From Neurospora tetraspora (lineage: Eukaryota; Ascomycota; Sordariomycetes; Sordariales; Sordariaceae): a stretch of 64,000 nt of DNA. The first letter of the stretch is position 1. Each line of letters opens with the position of its first letter. Positions 23,301-33,717 of the stretch are shown here, piece after piece. The position numbers were made by a program, and so were the translations under genes. The DNA lies in the NCBI RefSeq assembly GCF_033439725.1, contig NW_026944390.1, forward strand, positions 434,001-498,000. Direction: 5' to 3'. Under the pieces are notes generated by a model. That model saw only the letters and a list, made by a program, of their open reading frames with translations, made no database searches and was not told the origin of the DNA.

Positions 23301-23402
23301 AGAGATAGCCGAAGCTTCATCGGCGTCCGGCGGATCGGCGGGGGAGAGGATAGACTGGATACGTAGTTGGGACGCTATCGTGCCGGCGGTTGGGTCTCTC
23401 AA
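20391..23402 (-). CDS. Zn2Cys6 fungal transcription factor
   Basis: Open frame of 1003 codons. Its first codon at 23402 is TTG and the first in-frame ATG is at 23066, yet the stretch between looks coding (IASQLRIQSILSPADPPDAD). A 5' exon joined at the AG just before 23411 is therefore likely; I could not place its ATG. The binuclear zinc cluster is complete: IACQRCRKSKIKCNNTGGDA then PCDTCIRNGKEC (Cys pattern C-x2-C-x6-C-x8-C-x2-C-x6-C, about 148-177), followed by a basic linker. A fungal_trans middle homology region follows, with SVWSEIFDLYKLHFATELPF, a GMAIRMAQALGLG helix and RRRTMFSCLILDRLLGCGKG. The C-terminal 250 residues are His/Ser/Pro/Gln-rich, probably an activation domain, ending in a Gly-rich tail. 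It should bind GC-rich half-sites (CGG) in the nucleus; the regulated pathway cannot be told from sequence alone. Confidence 0.9.
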   Translation of the reverse strand: MRDPTAGTIASQLRIQSILSPADPPDADEASAISTAPTDSTPKRKFNDAFAVPVSGEPSSIHPAESAIAPRLYPHNRLPNIRQPLPHSSPLATGGGGLRRHGQTPEDANKVLMTSASMAPTPESPASPGKHDLKKGAKRAPLRSSIACQRCRKSKIKCNNTGGDAPCDTCIRNGKECIYPDVAPAPPKRAEPPAGVKSEQGSERKRPRRIDDIAKLESAVPPAAFAEEVLTAPYLTESVWSEIFDLYKLHFATELPFLHLATLKEKMGNRFRAKQSDTSPEINLVLLGVLTLTVRFNPTLVSYVTTLRTASTVSSGPKSRQLGISNDATAASEFYADVLTKALGGLRASMTMASVERVQAFLMLGLYEWGQARPKVGGMAAWMYVGMAIRMAQALGLGDGDKEDSKTFRSRPMDASKLSMSKSQLIIAKEIRRRTMFSCLILDRLLGCGKGRASTIRSEDLRIQLPCSEMSFDLSEDVYTGFLNPTAQEIARGPISDSADSVLCRFIRLVDIWGEISKWSFAGGRFTEQHAPWKRETTFHQLRVKLETFYSELPERFCWSRSNYYKHENHHASSVYVSLHMLGAVCKIMLHREYIPFIAIRCKKPVGPLDEPTFAEGDEPPGFWDESAEEIFKAARDIVDLIDISQQKLPMSTLVLFAVWTAAFVGIYAVYFPHIDVERHMLLPAEEDSGVELEEIKKGPTGLTYKTLQQMGKWLKMADTYVQYFHDMVRYYDTVKKDYEAATKAAGGPGGENKINVRLLGGGLEEWKYQGLKVVNNGEILAVDDDRHSISRDSTLEPTSSRHDGHHTDHTKTPRSTSLSFTPINTTHHHQHHPSLDSSADTTRTPDGENISWHHPQYQRPVTGGIPSTSSQHQSPSQSSFAVPSPQLATLKQALGPPPPPAPAVSGPGAAGSISTLPNIPVYNSSNEVMQYIQENQSIPWNQLPGGVDHFAHGTDDFCFSETGNGFWGSMPDVVMGAGTQGYVPQPIVGVGGQQGAGWSGFM

Positions 23403-23411
23403 GGGGACCCT

Positions 23412-24553
23412 CTAAGACGGAAGTAGGATAAGATGCCCACAGAATGGACCGTGAACGAAGAGCAGTCTGCGGAGAAGAAGTCGGGCAAGCTCGGCAAGCA
23501 AGCAAGATGTCCTCGGAGCCGACTCCACAGTGCAGACGCCGGTCAAAGCGGCCGCGGGGTGGTAGCGACCGGATGCAGGAACGAATGCGAAACGGTCGAC
23601 GTCTTGCTTGCGAGTAAAGCAACTAAATATCAAAGGTCGAATTGCTCGGCAGAAGGCGTATGGGCACGACACGACACGACACGACACGACAGGGCAGTAC
23701 ACAACGGGCACGGCAGGATAGTGTTGGTGCTTCGCGTCCGGAACGGCAGGAGGAAAAGGCTTGGTAGTAACGGTTCGGATAAGCAGCAGGCGAGTTGGCA
23801 AGGTGCCAATGGTGGTAGACTTGCGGCGGCGATGATGGCTGGCCCAGGGGAAAAGGTCGTCCTCGTAGGCTGATGGTCTTTGGACTAGGCCAAAGGCTCA
23901 GACGAAGCACGGGAGCAACAACGGGAACAGAAGCAGGCGGGCGTTTGCGCAATGTATGACAGCATCCAGCGTGGATGCAACTAGCCGTCAACCTCCTGAG
24001 CGTTGCCGCGTAAATTGTAACAGCAAAGGGCTAGGTAATGTGTCCGAGAAGAGGAGTGGAAGCGAGGCGAGATACGGACTGGCACGAGTTGATCAAGAGG
24101 TCTGTATCTTGCAGGGTCACTCTAATAGCGCGATGATGCCAGACAGGTGTTGCAATTGGAGCCAAGCACAAGGAACCTCAAGGTCGAAGGCGGGGGGACC
24201 GATGATGCGTTAGAACGTGTACCGTGTACCGTGTACTCCGTGCGGTTGGGGGCCGGATGTCAAAGAAAAAAAAACATCAATGGTCGCGGCGCCGGTAAGT
24301 GTCAGCCGGAGGCTGGTGGTGCTGATGGTGGTGATTGTTACGATGGTTGTGGAAGGTGGAGCGCAACGAGTGGAGGCGACAACGGCGAGGGGAGAGGATC
24401 AAGGTGGTATCGAAAGTGGTGGTGCTGAATGATGTGCGGCCGGTCGACTTAGCTGATCCAGGCTGCAGAGATGTTTGACAGCGTCAATCCGTCTCGAATT
24501 AAGACGATTGGGTCCAGGACTGCCGTCTGAGGGGACAGGTGCTCGGTAGTATG
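23412..24553. promoter_or_regulatory. Upstream region / long leader of the Zn2Cys6 gene
   Basis: GC-richer than the rest of the intergenic space, with many short purine- or pyrimidine-rich blocks. It probably includes the leader, a 5' exon and the promoter of the regulator. Short open frames on both strands look like chance. Confidence 0.5.
23664..23691 (+). repeat. (CACGA)n microsatellite
   Basis: Five tandem copies of a 5-bp unit in the likely leader of the regulator gene. Confidence 0.95.
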
Positions 24554-24555
24554 TA

Positions 24556-25246
24556 CGGTGGCCCAAGTGTTGGCTATGATCAATTGAAAAAGTTTGGTTA
24601 GAAAATGGCCCGTGTCAGCTGCAGGCACTAGGTACGCGCCTAGGCGCGTTAGCGTAGATTTAGTTTAGTAATTAAGTCCATCTTATATTATACTCTATAA
24701 CCCTGCTTCTTCGTGTATATTGAACTAATGAAGCAATGAAGCAATAACTAGAGGCAATGAAAAAACTAAAGATAATGAAAGTTAACTAGAATTAATGGAA
24801 GTCAATTGAAGTCGAAGGGGTGTAATGAGTTAAGACTCTGAGAGTTAATGAGACTTGGGAGCTTTGAGGTTTGTTAAGATTTAGTGTAGTAGTGTAAATG
24901 GATCTCCCGGTTCTTTTTCAAATTTTGGACTTTAGGGTAGGGTATTAATGTAAATGGATCCCCTTACTCCTCTTGTTCTCCCTGGGCAATGGGAGCTTAT
25001 AGGAATTGGAAGTTAATAGTTAATGAAAGTTAATGGGAATGAATAGAATTTGATGAGAGGTATATGAGTTGATGGGAGTTGATAAGAGTTGTGATGAGTA
25101 ATGTGATGCCTTTGGATGAGTGGATGGGTATGAGTCTTTGAGTATGTAAGTGATATGGAGGCGTTGATATAAAAGGGCTGGCAGCTGCCTGCAGTTGAGA
25201 GCTCGGACCAACTTTCAATTGATCATAGCCAACACTTGGGCCACCG
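24556..25246. mobile_element. MITE-like element with terminal inverted repeats
   Basis: 691 bp bounded by perfect 34-bp inverted repeats that begin CGGTGGCCCAAGTGTTGGCT (left 24556-24589; right, inverted, 25213-25246). Both ends abut TA (24554-24555 and 25247-25248), the target duplication of Tc1/mariner and pogo/Fot1 transposons. Weaker inverted similarity continues inward (gctgcaggca near 24620 and its complement near 25187). The interior has no transposase frame and is AT-rich and repetitive (gaagcaatgaagcaat; two taaatggatc). I infer a non-autonomous DNA element moved by a Tc1/mariner-superfamily transposase encoded elsewhere. It sits in the upstream region of the Zn2Cys6 regulator. Confidence 0.85.
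25168..25175 (+). promoter_or_regulatory. TATA-like box inside the MITE
   Basis: TATAAAAG on the + strand, 71 bp inside the right end of the element and pointing out of it. It could drive transcription toward the empty region to the right; function unproven. Confidence 0.3.
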
Positions 25247-25248
25247 TA

Positions 25249-28155
25249 AGTATGGCCTGCGTATGCAATGTACTGTGAAGTTTACAGCTTCAGTATGTTC
25301 TTTGATAGTGGTGTTGACCCGTTGAGGACTGAGGTAGGGGACGAGGTTGTGAGTGACCACTGAGAAGACCGGGGCAAGCAGGTAGTTGACAGCTTGACAT
25401 GAAGAAATTGAATATACAATGAAGTAGACGAAGGCGCCTGGCGTTTCTTCTAATGCGCACAAAATTGAAGGTTCCGCAACGGGAAAGTCTTGTTGGCCGA
25501 GAACCTGCCGTGACAGGTGATGATGCGCCGGGTACCGTGCGTGTACGTGGGGAGATGTATAAAGAGCTCAATCTTGGATGCGCCTCAACATGGATATCAG
25601 CTCGACGGTGAGAAGTATCGACTGTAGATGAGATGAAAACAAAGTCAAGCGGTGATCAGTCGTTGACAGTCTGGACGTGGAAGACGACGTCGGAGGTGAT
25701 GTCGGAGGAAGATTCAGATGAAAGAGGAACGGACCGGCATTGACGATGACGGATGAGACCGTAAACGGACAGCTTGGTCGGGGCAGCTGAGTGACTGCCC
25801 TTGTCCATTCAGTGGACCCTTCCCTCTCCGCCCCCGGATCGGATAAGGCCAATATCTCCACTAGCCCGCTAATGGAATCCACACAATAAGCACGATAACG
25901 GCCGGCTCCCCCGATTACCCCGATAACTACAACTAACAGCCAGGCCCACCCTTGCTGCTTCCCGCGCTTTCTCTTTCTCCTCGTTCTCGGTTTTATTCAA
26001 CGCAGTGTTTCAGTCTTGCCGATTTCCTTTCTTGCTTCACCTTCCCTCTCCTTTCTCATTTGCTCTCATCTTTTGGAACACAGTCCGTACACCACGACGG
26101 TTAGGAAGGAAGCAGCGGGCTCAAAATAGCAACCTGAACTATAGACTACTTCTTACTTCTTCTAGGGATGCCCAGATTTGACTCTATTTCCTCCCCTGCG
26201 AGGCCAAGTAGTCATCTCTGCTTGGTAGCATTCGCAATGTTTGCATATCCAACTGCCTTGCTTGACTCTGGCGAGGAAAAAGAAAAGAACATGGCGAAAG
26301 AGGGCTCAAGGCCGGGCCAGAACGGCATCATCCAGACCACAGTTTTCGGCATGGCGTCCAGAGGCTTGCATGTGCGAGCGAGGTTCTCAACTGCTCATAT
26401 CTCACATTCACATTCCCCTCCCGGCCGCCTGCCAGGTCCGCCGGGCTCACAGTTGTAACCATCCTGCAGTGTGACAACCAGCATTTAGGGCCATGTTGAC
26501 AGAAAGGGGCTGCTAAACCGTTGAATAGGATCCCGTCCGGCCATCACTCGACTAGCCTCCCGCGCAAATCATCAACAATTATTGAACTGCGTATACATTT
26601 CCGGTATCTGTCAAAATTCGCCAAGGATGCTACTGGTCATGACGAGTTAGATGAGTCTACCGCGTACACAGTATTTGACCCCCAACATATGCCACACCCA
26701 ACCCCGACGTTATGGGTCACCAGTCATCTCTATAGAAAAATACGGGTGTTCAGGAGACCTGACACTGAGCGCCACACCCTCTGGACAGTGTCGAGGCACG
26801 CTGGCCTGCAGAAATACCTGATGCCACCCGGCTCCTCGGCCTGGTGCTTGAGACCCTTATGATCTTATCCGCTTCATGGGAGGGTGATGGCGTACAACAT
26901 TCGATAGCCGACTAACTACCTGAATTTGTTCGGGGGCTGGGGGGTTCCCGTCACCACTTCAGCATCTTCCCCTTCTGCCACCCTTACACAGATTATCAGG
27001 GTCCTCGAGCTGCCGGATCACGAACCGCAACAATTGGGCTCTGCGAGTGACCGCACCGGGACTCGACAGCAACTTCTTTTTTTGAGCCGTTGAACGGTGG
27101 ACGATCAGGTTACCCTGTATGGCTGTTCGGTAGCGGCCGGGACGGGACTTGGTGCAGCCACTCGGTCGTGGTGGCACTTTCGTTACCCTTTGGCAGCCAC
27201 ACGAGGCTGTGACAAGCACCGAATCCTAGCCGACGTTCGAGACTGGAGATCCCCAACGGTAGCGGCATGATGCTTGGCAACCCCATCCGCTGACCCAAAT
27301 GGCGATAAGCTTTCCCACGCCAAGGAACGCAGGCACATCGGTCCATGTTCTCAACATGCCTCCAAATTGCCTTTCAACCCTGAATCGACGGCGCACAGCC
27401 AGCATAACGGGCGACATATGAGCCACATAAAAGGTTCTTGCCTTCTTTCCTTGCCGTGGCAAATGGGCAAAACTGCGAAGTAAAGGAGGTAACATGAAGG
27501 CACGAAGGCACAAAGGCAAAATGATGTTAGTGGGGGGGTCCAATGACGTCGGCCGCAGGTGCTTCACAATCACGCTCCACGAGAGGCCTCTTGTTGCATG
27601 CTCCACACAGGAGGGAGCTCTAAGCGCCTGGAGGCAACCAAACCCCAGCTCTTTGCCCAGGAACCGCGGGAAGATGGTGGGCTAGAAGTGTCGCTGTTGC
27701 TATTTTGAACTCGAATCTCCACGGACAAAAAGTTGACCCCGCTTGCTTAGGAACGCAAGGTATCTGAGTTAGAACATCGATTTCATGCTTTTTTATCTTC
27801 TTTTAATCCTCATAAACCTCAACTGCTTGTGGTCCTAATCTATCTAACACTTCCCTTGGACATTTCTCGGTTCAACACGACTTTGCGCCCGCCAATCGCA
27901 CGACTTATTATCAAGAGGGTGTGCTATAATACCTAACACTTACAGCAAGATACCCCGCAGCTGCACCAATCAGTCGGGCAGGGAAGCAGCACATTGCCCG
28001 CCGACTGCTGCTGAGCGATCGACAGACGGTTACGTCGTTTCCTGTTCAAGGCCATCCATCATCCAACACTTCTTCAAGCCGTCCCGTGTCACCTTTCCTA
28101 GCTCGACGCAATAAAAGCAATCAGATTGTCACACCACCTACAGTTTCCTTCGAGA
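25249..28155. other. Long intergenic region
   Basis: 2.9 kb between the TIR element and the spartin-like gene with no recognisable gene. Open frames up to about 125 codons occur on both strands but show neither motifs nor consistent splice signals. The last 350 bases (TC-rich, then the gene's leader) are probable promoter. Confidence 0.5.
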
Positions 28156-29909
28156 ATGGCATCAAGTCACAACGTAAGACCATCACTCAGCAATCTTTGA
28201 AGCAGTGCCAGACCAGCAACAGCACCACCAACGACCATCACGGCGCAATCCACTGTTCGCTCGTTAAACCGGAACTAACATGACAACCGCCCGACAGGAC
28301 CCCAAGCTGCTCTACGCCATCAACGGCGTATCAGCCTACCACATTGCCAATGGCAAGGAGGAATCGTTAACGCCCGCCGGGCCACAGACCCTCTCCTTGC
28401 TAATGGTGCCAACAAGCTCTGCTTTTGCAGACCCGGCACTGGGCACAGAAAACGCGGAACAGGACTTCTACTTACATCTTCACCTCCCGCCCGAGCTCGA
28501 TCTTCCTCTTCCCGCGACTACCCAGATCTACCACCAATCTCCTACGAGCTACCTGATTCCTAGATGGGACCTCGGACCCGATAGCGGTGCTTTTACAAGA
28601 ATCGAGTTCCCCTCGGTCGAAAACAGGAAGGGCATTCAGGAGGACGTGGACACCTTTGAGACGATTCTTGCGCAATGCACTGCGTTCCTTGAACGGGCAC
28701 CACCTCCGACACTTAGTCAAAGGAGCAACGAGAGTAGTGGTGAGAAGGGTGGCACAGCAACATCAACAAGGTCTAAGGGTGGAGTGACGGAGGACTTGCC
28801 GGCATACAACCCTGGTGACTATAGGCCTGGTGAGGCATATGCCCAGGGAAGCCGAAGCAACCCCACGCCAGGACAGATTGTGCTTGTGGATGAGGACGAC
28901 GGTAGCGTCATTGGCGAGTTGGCTGAGGGCTACCAAGTTCACGAAGATAGCGCGTTGAAGCCTGGATCGAAAGGTTAGTACTGCCGTTCCTCATCCCATG
29001 TCTAATATCGTCCAAATTGCTTTGGCTAACTTTCAATGTCCACCAGACCCGGTTGAGATTACGCTCCCGACTACGCCCAACGGAAAGATCAATGTTGCTC
29101 CCGCCTCGCCAGAACTATTCGATGCCGAACTTCACCCTGCGTATAAGAAGTCCTTCCTTGTTTCGAACGCATCCGCCGCCTCGCGCTTCATCATTACCGG
29201 CTCCGACATGCTTGCCAAGCTCTTACAGAACCAAGCCGATAACTACACTAGAAGGTCGCAACCGGCCGCTGAGCCCATGAAATTCAAGCCAGCCACCCGC
29301 GAACACATTCGCCGTATCAGCCACTTTACCGGAAACGCAGCTGTTCTGTCAGCCAAAACCGTAGGACAGATTGGCAAGTTTGCACAGAACTTTGGTGCCA
29401 ACCTCGGCGGTCGCGGACCTAGAAAGACGGGGACCAAGGGTTTCGGGCCGGATGGGCAGCCCCTGGATAACTACAAGCCGGGACTGCTGAACAAGAGCTT
29501 CATGGCGTTCTCGACGGTCATGGATGGTGTGGAGCAGGCAGGCCGACACTTGCTTGCGTCAACGTCGGAGGCTGCGACCACGGTGGTTGCGCACAAGTGG
29601 GGCCCCGAAGCGGGCGAGATATCGAGGAGTGTTGGTGGTGGGGTGAAAAACGTCAGTTTGGTCTATATTGATGTTACCGGTGTTTCGAGACGCGCAATTC
29701 TCAAGAGCGTCGCAAAGGGTATGGTTGTTGGTCGGACGGCAGACGGAGGAGTAGTAACGGTCGGAGGAGGTGATGGAGGAGTGCTGAGTCCGGGCGAAGG
29801 AGGAATGAACAGCGATCCGATGAACCGTGCAGGAAGGACCTCGCCGGGGAGCATTAGAAGTGGGAAGCAACCGGTTGGGATGAACGGGAGGTCTGAGACA
29901 TGGGGTTGA
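28156..29909 (+). CDS. Spartin-type senescence-domain protein
   Basis: Exons 28156-28173, 28298-28973 and 29047-29909 give 518 aa. The first coding exon is just 18 nt (MASSHN) and is joined across a 124-nt intron (GTAAGA donor, ctaac, ACAG) to DPKLLYAINGVSAYHIANGK. An ATG at 28280 lies inside that intron and would give a poorer start. The C-terminal domain runs from about 250 onward: SPELFDAELHPAYKKSFLVS, ASRFIITGSDMLAKLLQNQA, GNAAVLSAKTVGQIGKFAQN and a Gly-rich hydrophobic helical end, matching the senescence/spartin domain. In animals spartin acts on lipid droplets and endosomes and transfers lipids; the fungal role is not established. An N-terminal beta-rich part ends before an acidic, probably disordered linker. 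Confidence 0.85.
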
Positions 29910-30840
29910 TTGGTGATGTTCGGTTAGGTCTTTCCTGCTAATATCCGCTATACCTATTTTTATTTCCAAGATTTTGGCCGACTACATCGACCGACAATTC
30001 TGTGTTGAAGTTCCTCTATGATGAGTTTGATAACCTCTTATCTGCCACTGTTTTCTTATCTAACCCTCAAGGTTCCCATGAAGAGTGGATTCCCGGGGCA
30101 GCCCTGGCAGCTTCCAGAGCCATGATGTCATGTGACCGCGACATCCCCTGTCGTGGTTTCTCCAACCGAACAACGCGTCTGGATCGCGATCCCCTGCACG
30201 TGGGCCTAAACCACTCTCAATCCGATTGAGGCTTCCGTCTACCTTAACAGCAGCTTCCACGGGCAACATCTTACAGACGAACAGGCACGACCTGTCCATC
30301 CGTCTGGCTGTTGGGTACAAAAGTGCCCTTGATCCGCCTTTGAATCCGAGAAAGACAAAATCCCACCACCAAGCTTCTACTACTGAGCATTCACCATCGT
30401 TTATATCTTCGAGCTCCGAATTTCCCATTTTTGGAACTCTTTCACTGTCGCTTGACTACTACACATTGTCCCCACTTACGTACCTTTTTGGGTTCTACAA
30501 GTAGTGTCAACACCCCGCTGCAGCACCTACTTTTAGCAGTCTAGACTACCGATTCTAGCTGGCTCAAGCACCACACCCCATGTGCTGCAGGTTCGAGATC
30601 CTCGGGACTCTTATACTTCTCTATCAAGCCTTTGTTAGACGGCAATCACAGTCGCAGGACGACGAATCTCCATACCTGGCTGAGAAACCGTGAGTAGCAA
30701 AACCACCAGTTTCTCTCTTCCTGGGGTCATAGACACTAACAACCGTCGCTCTACCACTTTAGTCCCCTGCCGTCCCTCTTTTCGACACCACCCTCCTCTC
30801 CCTCACCATCAACGTCAACACCGACATCAAATCTGCCACC
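29910..30840. other. Intergenic
   Basis: 0.93 kb between same-strand genes. No gene. The 120 bases before 30841 are C/T-rich, a typical fungal leader. Confidence 0.5.
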
Positions 30841-33696
30841 ATGCTCCACGAAATTCTTCTCTCCCTCTCAGGACACCCTTCACCTCTCCTACAACAAGCT
30901 GCAGCCACCTCCACAACTCCCAATGACTCCCCGCTAAAGTCAGCCCTCACCCCGCCCGAACGCGCACTCCTCTCCAAGCTTGCCAATCTTTCAGAGCTCC
31001 ACATCAACCTACTCTCTCATACGGCTCGCATTAGCACGTCCCATCCCTCCATAATCTGCCGTGCTATTGCCACCGCCATTCGAAATGAACACCTTGCTGC
31101 CTTTCAGCGCAAGGTGCTTCAAGTGGAGGAGACAATACTGAAGAAAGATGCCGCACTTGTGGGTGCCTACAACATTGTGCCGCTGACGGCGGTGGTTGGC
31201 GAGTTTGATGAGTGGAACAGGCGCATGGAATGGCTATGGAGCTTTGTGGACCTGTTGATGAAGGGGATGAAGGAGAATGCGGAGAGTGTCGACCAGATGG
31301 AGTGGGAAGGGAGTCAACCTCATGACTTGACTCATCGGCCCGCTCAGAAGGGGCAAAGTAGCTCGGCGACTAGGAGACGTGAGCCGCCAGTGCATTCAGG
31401 TCCTATGGTAATCAACCGGCTGAGGGAGTTGATACAGACCGGGTACAAGGATATTGAAGAAGTGGTCAAGAGCCTGGTCAAGGTGGCCGAGACAGCGTGG
31501 TTGAAGCAAGTCTCTGCGTGGGTGTTGTATGGGCGGTTGCCAGACTTTGGGGCTGATGACTTCTTTGTGTGGAGGGAGGAGGATGAAGATGGCGAAGAAC
31601 AGTTCCTGTGCGTGCAAGAGCTTCTTCCCAAGTTTGTCACGCGATCTACGGCAGCCTCTATGCTCTTCATCGGGAGGTCTCTGCGCCAGATCCGCGCCAA
31701 GAGTGTGGAAGACTCGAGCCTCAGGGGGACGGATCACCTCTCAACGCAACTTACCAAACTTTCGACCCTTTCTCATCCGATTGACCCGGCAACTTTTTCG
31801 AATACTATTACCGAGATCAGGCAGTATCTCTCAAGAACCACTCTGGCGCAGCTGCTCCCACTCAGCGATGTGGAGAAATACCTCCAGCTGCTTCGAGACT
31901 TTTTCCTCCTTCGCCGGGGAGAATTTGCCATGGCACTCACCCAGCAAGCTGATGAGAAGATGCGCAGTCGGTGGCGGCGAGCCGAAAACTTGTCTGCTTA
32001 CGAGAAGTCCCGCGATAGCGGCGGTGGTGCAGCGGGTGGGAGTCTCGGCATCGTTGTTGTCAAGGAGGGCGAAGTGGCCGGTGTGCTCACGCGCGTATGG
32101 CAAGCAATGGGTGCTCTTCAAGGGGAATTTCAGTCCGAAGAGGATGAGGGATTGGAACTTGCCAGGGATCATGTCCGGTTGACGATCCCGAAGAACGTCA
32201 CGGATAACTCCTCCAGAGTTCTTCCCACGATGACGCCCACAGCTGCTGCCGTAGCTGAAGAAATCGGGTCGTTGAAGATTGCGAAGACACCCTTCCGCAA
32301 CCTCTTGTTCTCGGCCCCAACCATCTTGACAATGAACATACCCTCCCCACTGGACTTATTCCTCAGTCCTCAGGATGTCCAGACATACACGGCTATCAAC
32401 AGCTATCTCCTATCGCTGCGCAGGGCACATCTACGGTTGACAGATCTGTGGAAGATTACTAGTCTGAGACGGCATCATCCCGCACCTCCGCGCATAGGTA
32501 GGAGTAGAATGCGTGTCAAGGCGCTCAGAGAACGAGTTGAGAAGCGCGAGAAGACACTACGTACCGCATGGGCTACCGCCAGCGCAGCCATTTTCTTCCT
32601 AGGCGAGACGGAAGCATATTTTCAGGGCGAAGTGGTGGAAGGCCTGACCGACGGCTTCGAGGACTGGCTGCACGGCGGCAGCGGCAACAGGACTTCGAAT
32701 GAGAAGAAGAAGGATGGGGTTGATGGGAGGAGAAGCAGCGCTTCTACTGGACTAAGAAGCCGAGCCTCTACTGGCAGGAGTCTGACCAGGGGGAGAGGAA
32801 GAGAGTCGAGGCTATCCAAACGCAGCTTCGGCTCAAAGAGGACATGGGATGACGATGTCTCCATGGGTGGCTATGACGACGACGGTGATGACGACGACGA
32901 CGTTGACATGGTTGAAGATGAGTTTCACGCCGAGAGGGATTTGGAAGAGTCCGATGTTTGGCTCAACACCGCTGCCAACCCTCCTCCTGCACCTACCAAT
33001 TCTGATGACCCTAACCGCCAACCCCGTGACCCCCAGACCCTTGCTACCGCCCACCGGGTTTACCTCCGCGCCTTACTTAGACGCCTTCTGCTTACCCTCG
33101 AATCCTTTACCCAACCTCTATACGAACTACTCGTCAACATTGACCACCTGGTCGCGCTAATGCATCGCTTGCAACAAGTCTGGGCAGCCGCCGATCTTGA
33201 GGAAGATGTGGGTGTCGTCGATGCCTTTGTCGATCTGAAAAAGGAGGAACGTGATCTCACTGCACAACTCCAAACCATTGCCAGCAAAGTTAAGAACGGC
33301 ATCATGGAAGTTGTACAGGAGCTCAAGAGGATCGAGACCTCGCCCTTCTCGTCATCAGATGCCTCTGACCGTGCGAGCGGCCTCGATGAGGGAGAGGAAG
33401 AGGAGGATGACGGCGCCGATGATTATCTCCTTGTCGACGACGCACCTGATACAGTCCAAGCTGGACGGAAGAGGAAGAGGGGTTGGAGGGCAGAACAAGA
33501 AGATGGTAAGGGAAAGATCAAAGAGGCGGGAGAATATGTGCCTAGACGAGTGGGCGGGGTGGACAGACTGTTGGTCAAGCTCGTCTTTGGCGGATGGTTC
33601 TCAGGTGGAGGGGACCAAGGTGGCGGCAGCCTAGATGGGGTGATGGAAGGTGATGAAGATGGTGGACACGGTAAGAAAGGTGGCTACAGCTACTAG
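30841..33696 (+). CDS. Gamma-tubulin complex component, GCP4-like (Spc97/Spc98 family)
   Basis: Single exon, 951 aa. The start MLHEILLSLSGHPSPLLQ is the characteristic beginning of GCP4, which lacks the long N-terminal extension of GCP2/3/5/6. A GRIP1 region follows: AAFQRKVLQVEE, LVGAYNIVPLTAVVGEFDEW, WVLYGRLPDFGADDFFVW and LPKFVTRSTAASMLFIGRSL (residues about 90-285). The GRIP2 half contains FRNLLFSAPTILTMNIPSPL, LFLSPQDVQTYTAINSYLLS and YEKSRDSGG upstream. An acidic insert (DDDGDDDDDVDMVEDE) lies near 680-695 and another Asp/Glu run near 850. GCP4 is a gamma-TuRC subunit that nucleates microtubules at spindle pole bodies and the cytoplasm. The stop is followed after only 21 nt by the next ATG on the same strand. 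Confidence 0.88.
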   Translation: MLHEILLSLSGHPSPLLQQAAATSTTPNDSPLKSALTPPERALLSKLANLSELHINLLSHTARISTSHPSIICRAIATAIRNEHLAAFQRKVLQVEETILKKDAALVGAYNIVPLTAVVGEFDEWNRRMEWLWSFVDLLMKGMKENAESVDQMEWEGSQPHDLTHRPAQKGQSSSATRRREPPVHSGPMVINRLRELIQTGYKDIEEVVKSLVKVAETAWLKQVSAWVLYGRLPDFGADDFFVWREEDEDGEEQFLCVQELLPKFVTRSTAASMLFIGRSLRQIRAKSVEDSSLRGTDHLSTQLTKLSTLSHPIDPATFSNTITEIRQYLSRTTLAQLLPLSDVEKYLQLLRDFFLLRRGEFAMALTQQADEKMRSRWRRAENLSAYEKSRDSGGGAAGGSLGIVVVKEGEVAGVLTRVWQAMGALQGEFQSEEDEGLELARDHVRLTIPKNVTDNSSRVLPTMTPTAAAVAEEIGSLKIAKTPFRNLLFSAPTILTMNIPSPLDLFLSPQDVQTYTAINSYLLSLRRAHLRLTDLWKITSLRRHHPAPPRIGRSRMRVKALRERVEKREKTLRTAWATASAAIFFLGETEAYFQGEVVEGLTDGFEDWLHGGSGNRTSNEKKKDGVDGRRSSASTGLRSRASTGRSLTRGRGRESRLSKRSFGSKRTWDDDVSMGGYDDDGDDDDDVDMVEDEFHAERDLEESDVWLNTAANPPPAPTNSDDPNRQPRDPQTLATAHRVYLRALLRRLLLTLESFTQPLYELLVNIDHLVALMHRLQQVWAAADLEEDVGVVDAFVDLKKEERDLTAQLQTIASKVKNGIMEVVQELKRIETSPFSSSDASDRASGLDEGEEEEDDGADDYLLVDDAPDTVQAGRKRKRGWRAEQEDGKGKIKEAGEYVPRRVGGVDRLLVKLVFGGWFSGGGDQGGGSLDGVMEGDEDGGHGKKGGYSY

Positions 33697-33717
33697 AAGA
33701 GGCTCTCGGCTCAGAAG

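Noticed and set aside
26525-26560. 5S rRNA-like string (ggatcccgtccggcc)
   Set aside because: Neurospora has dispersed 5S genes, but the rest of a 5S sequence is absent on either side.
30540-30615. tRNA-like B box (ggttcgagatcc) with a weak A box upstream
   Set aside because: The flanking bases do not form a T-arm stem and no 7-bp acceptor stem can be paired.
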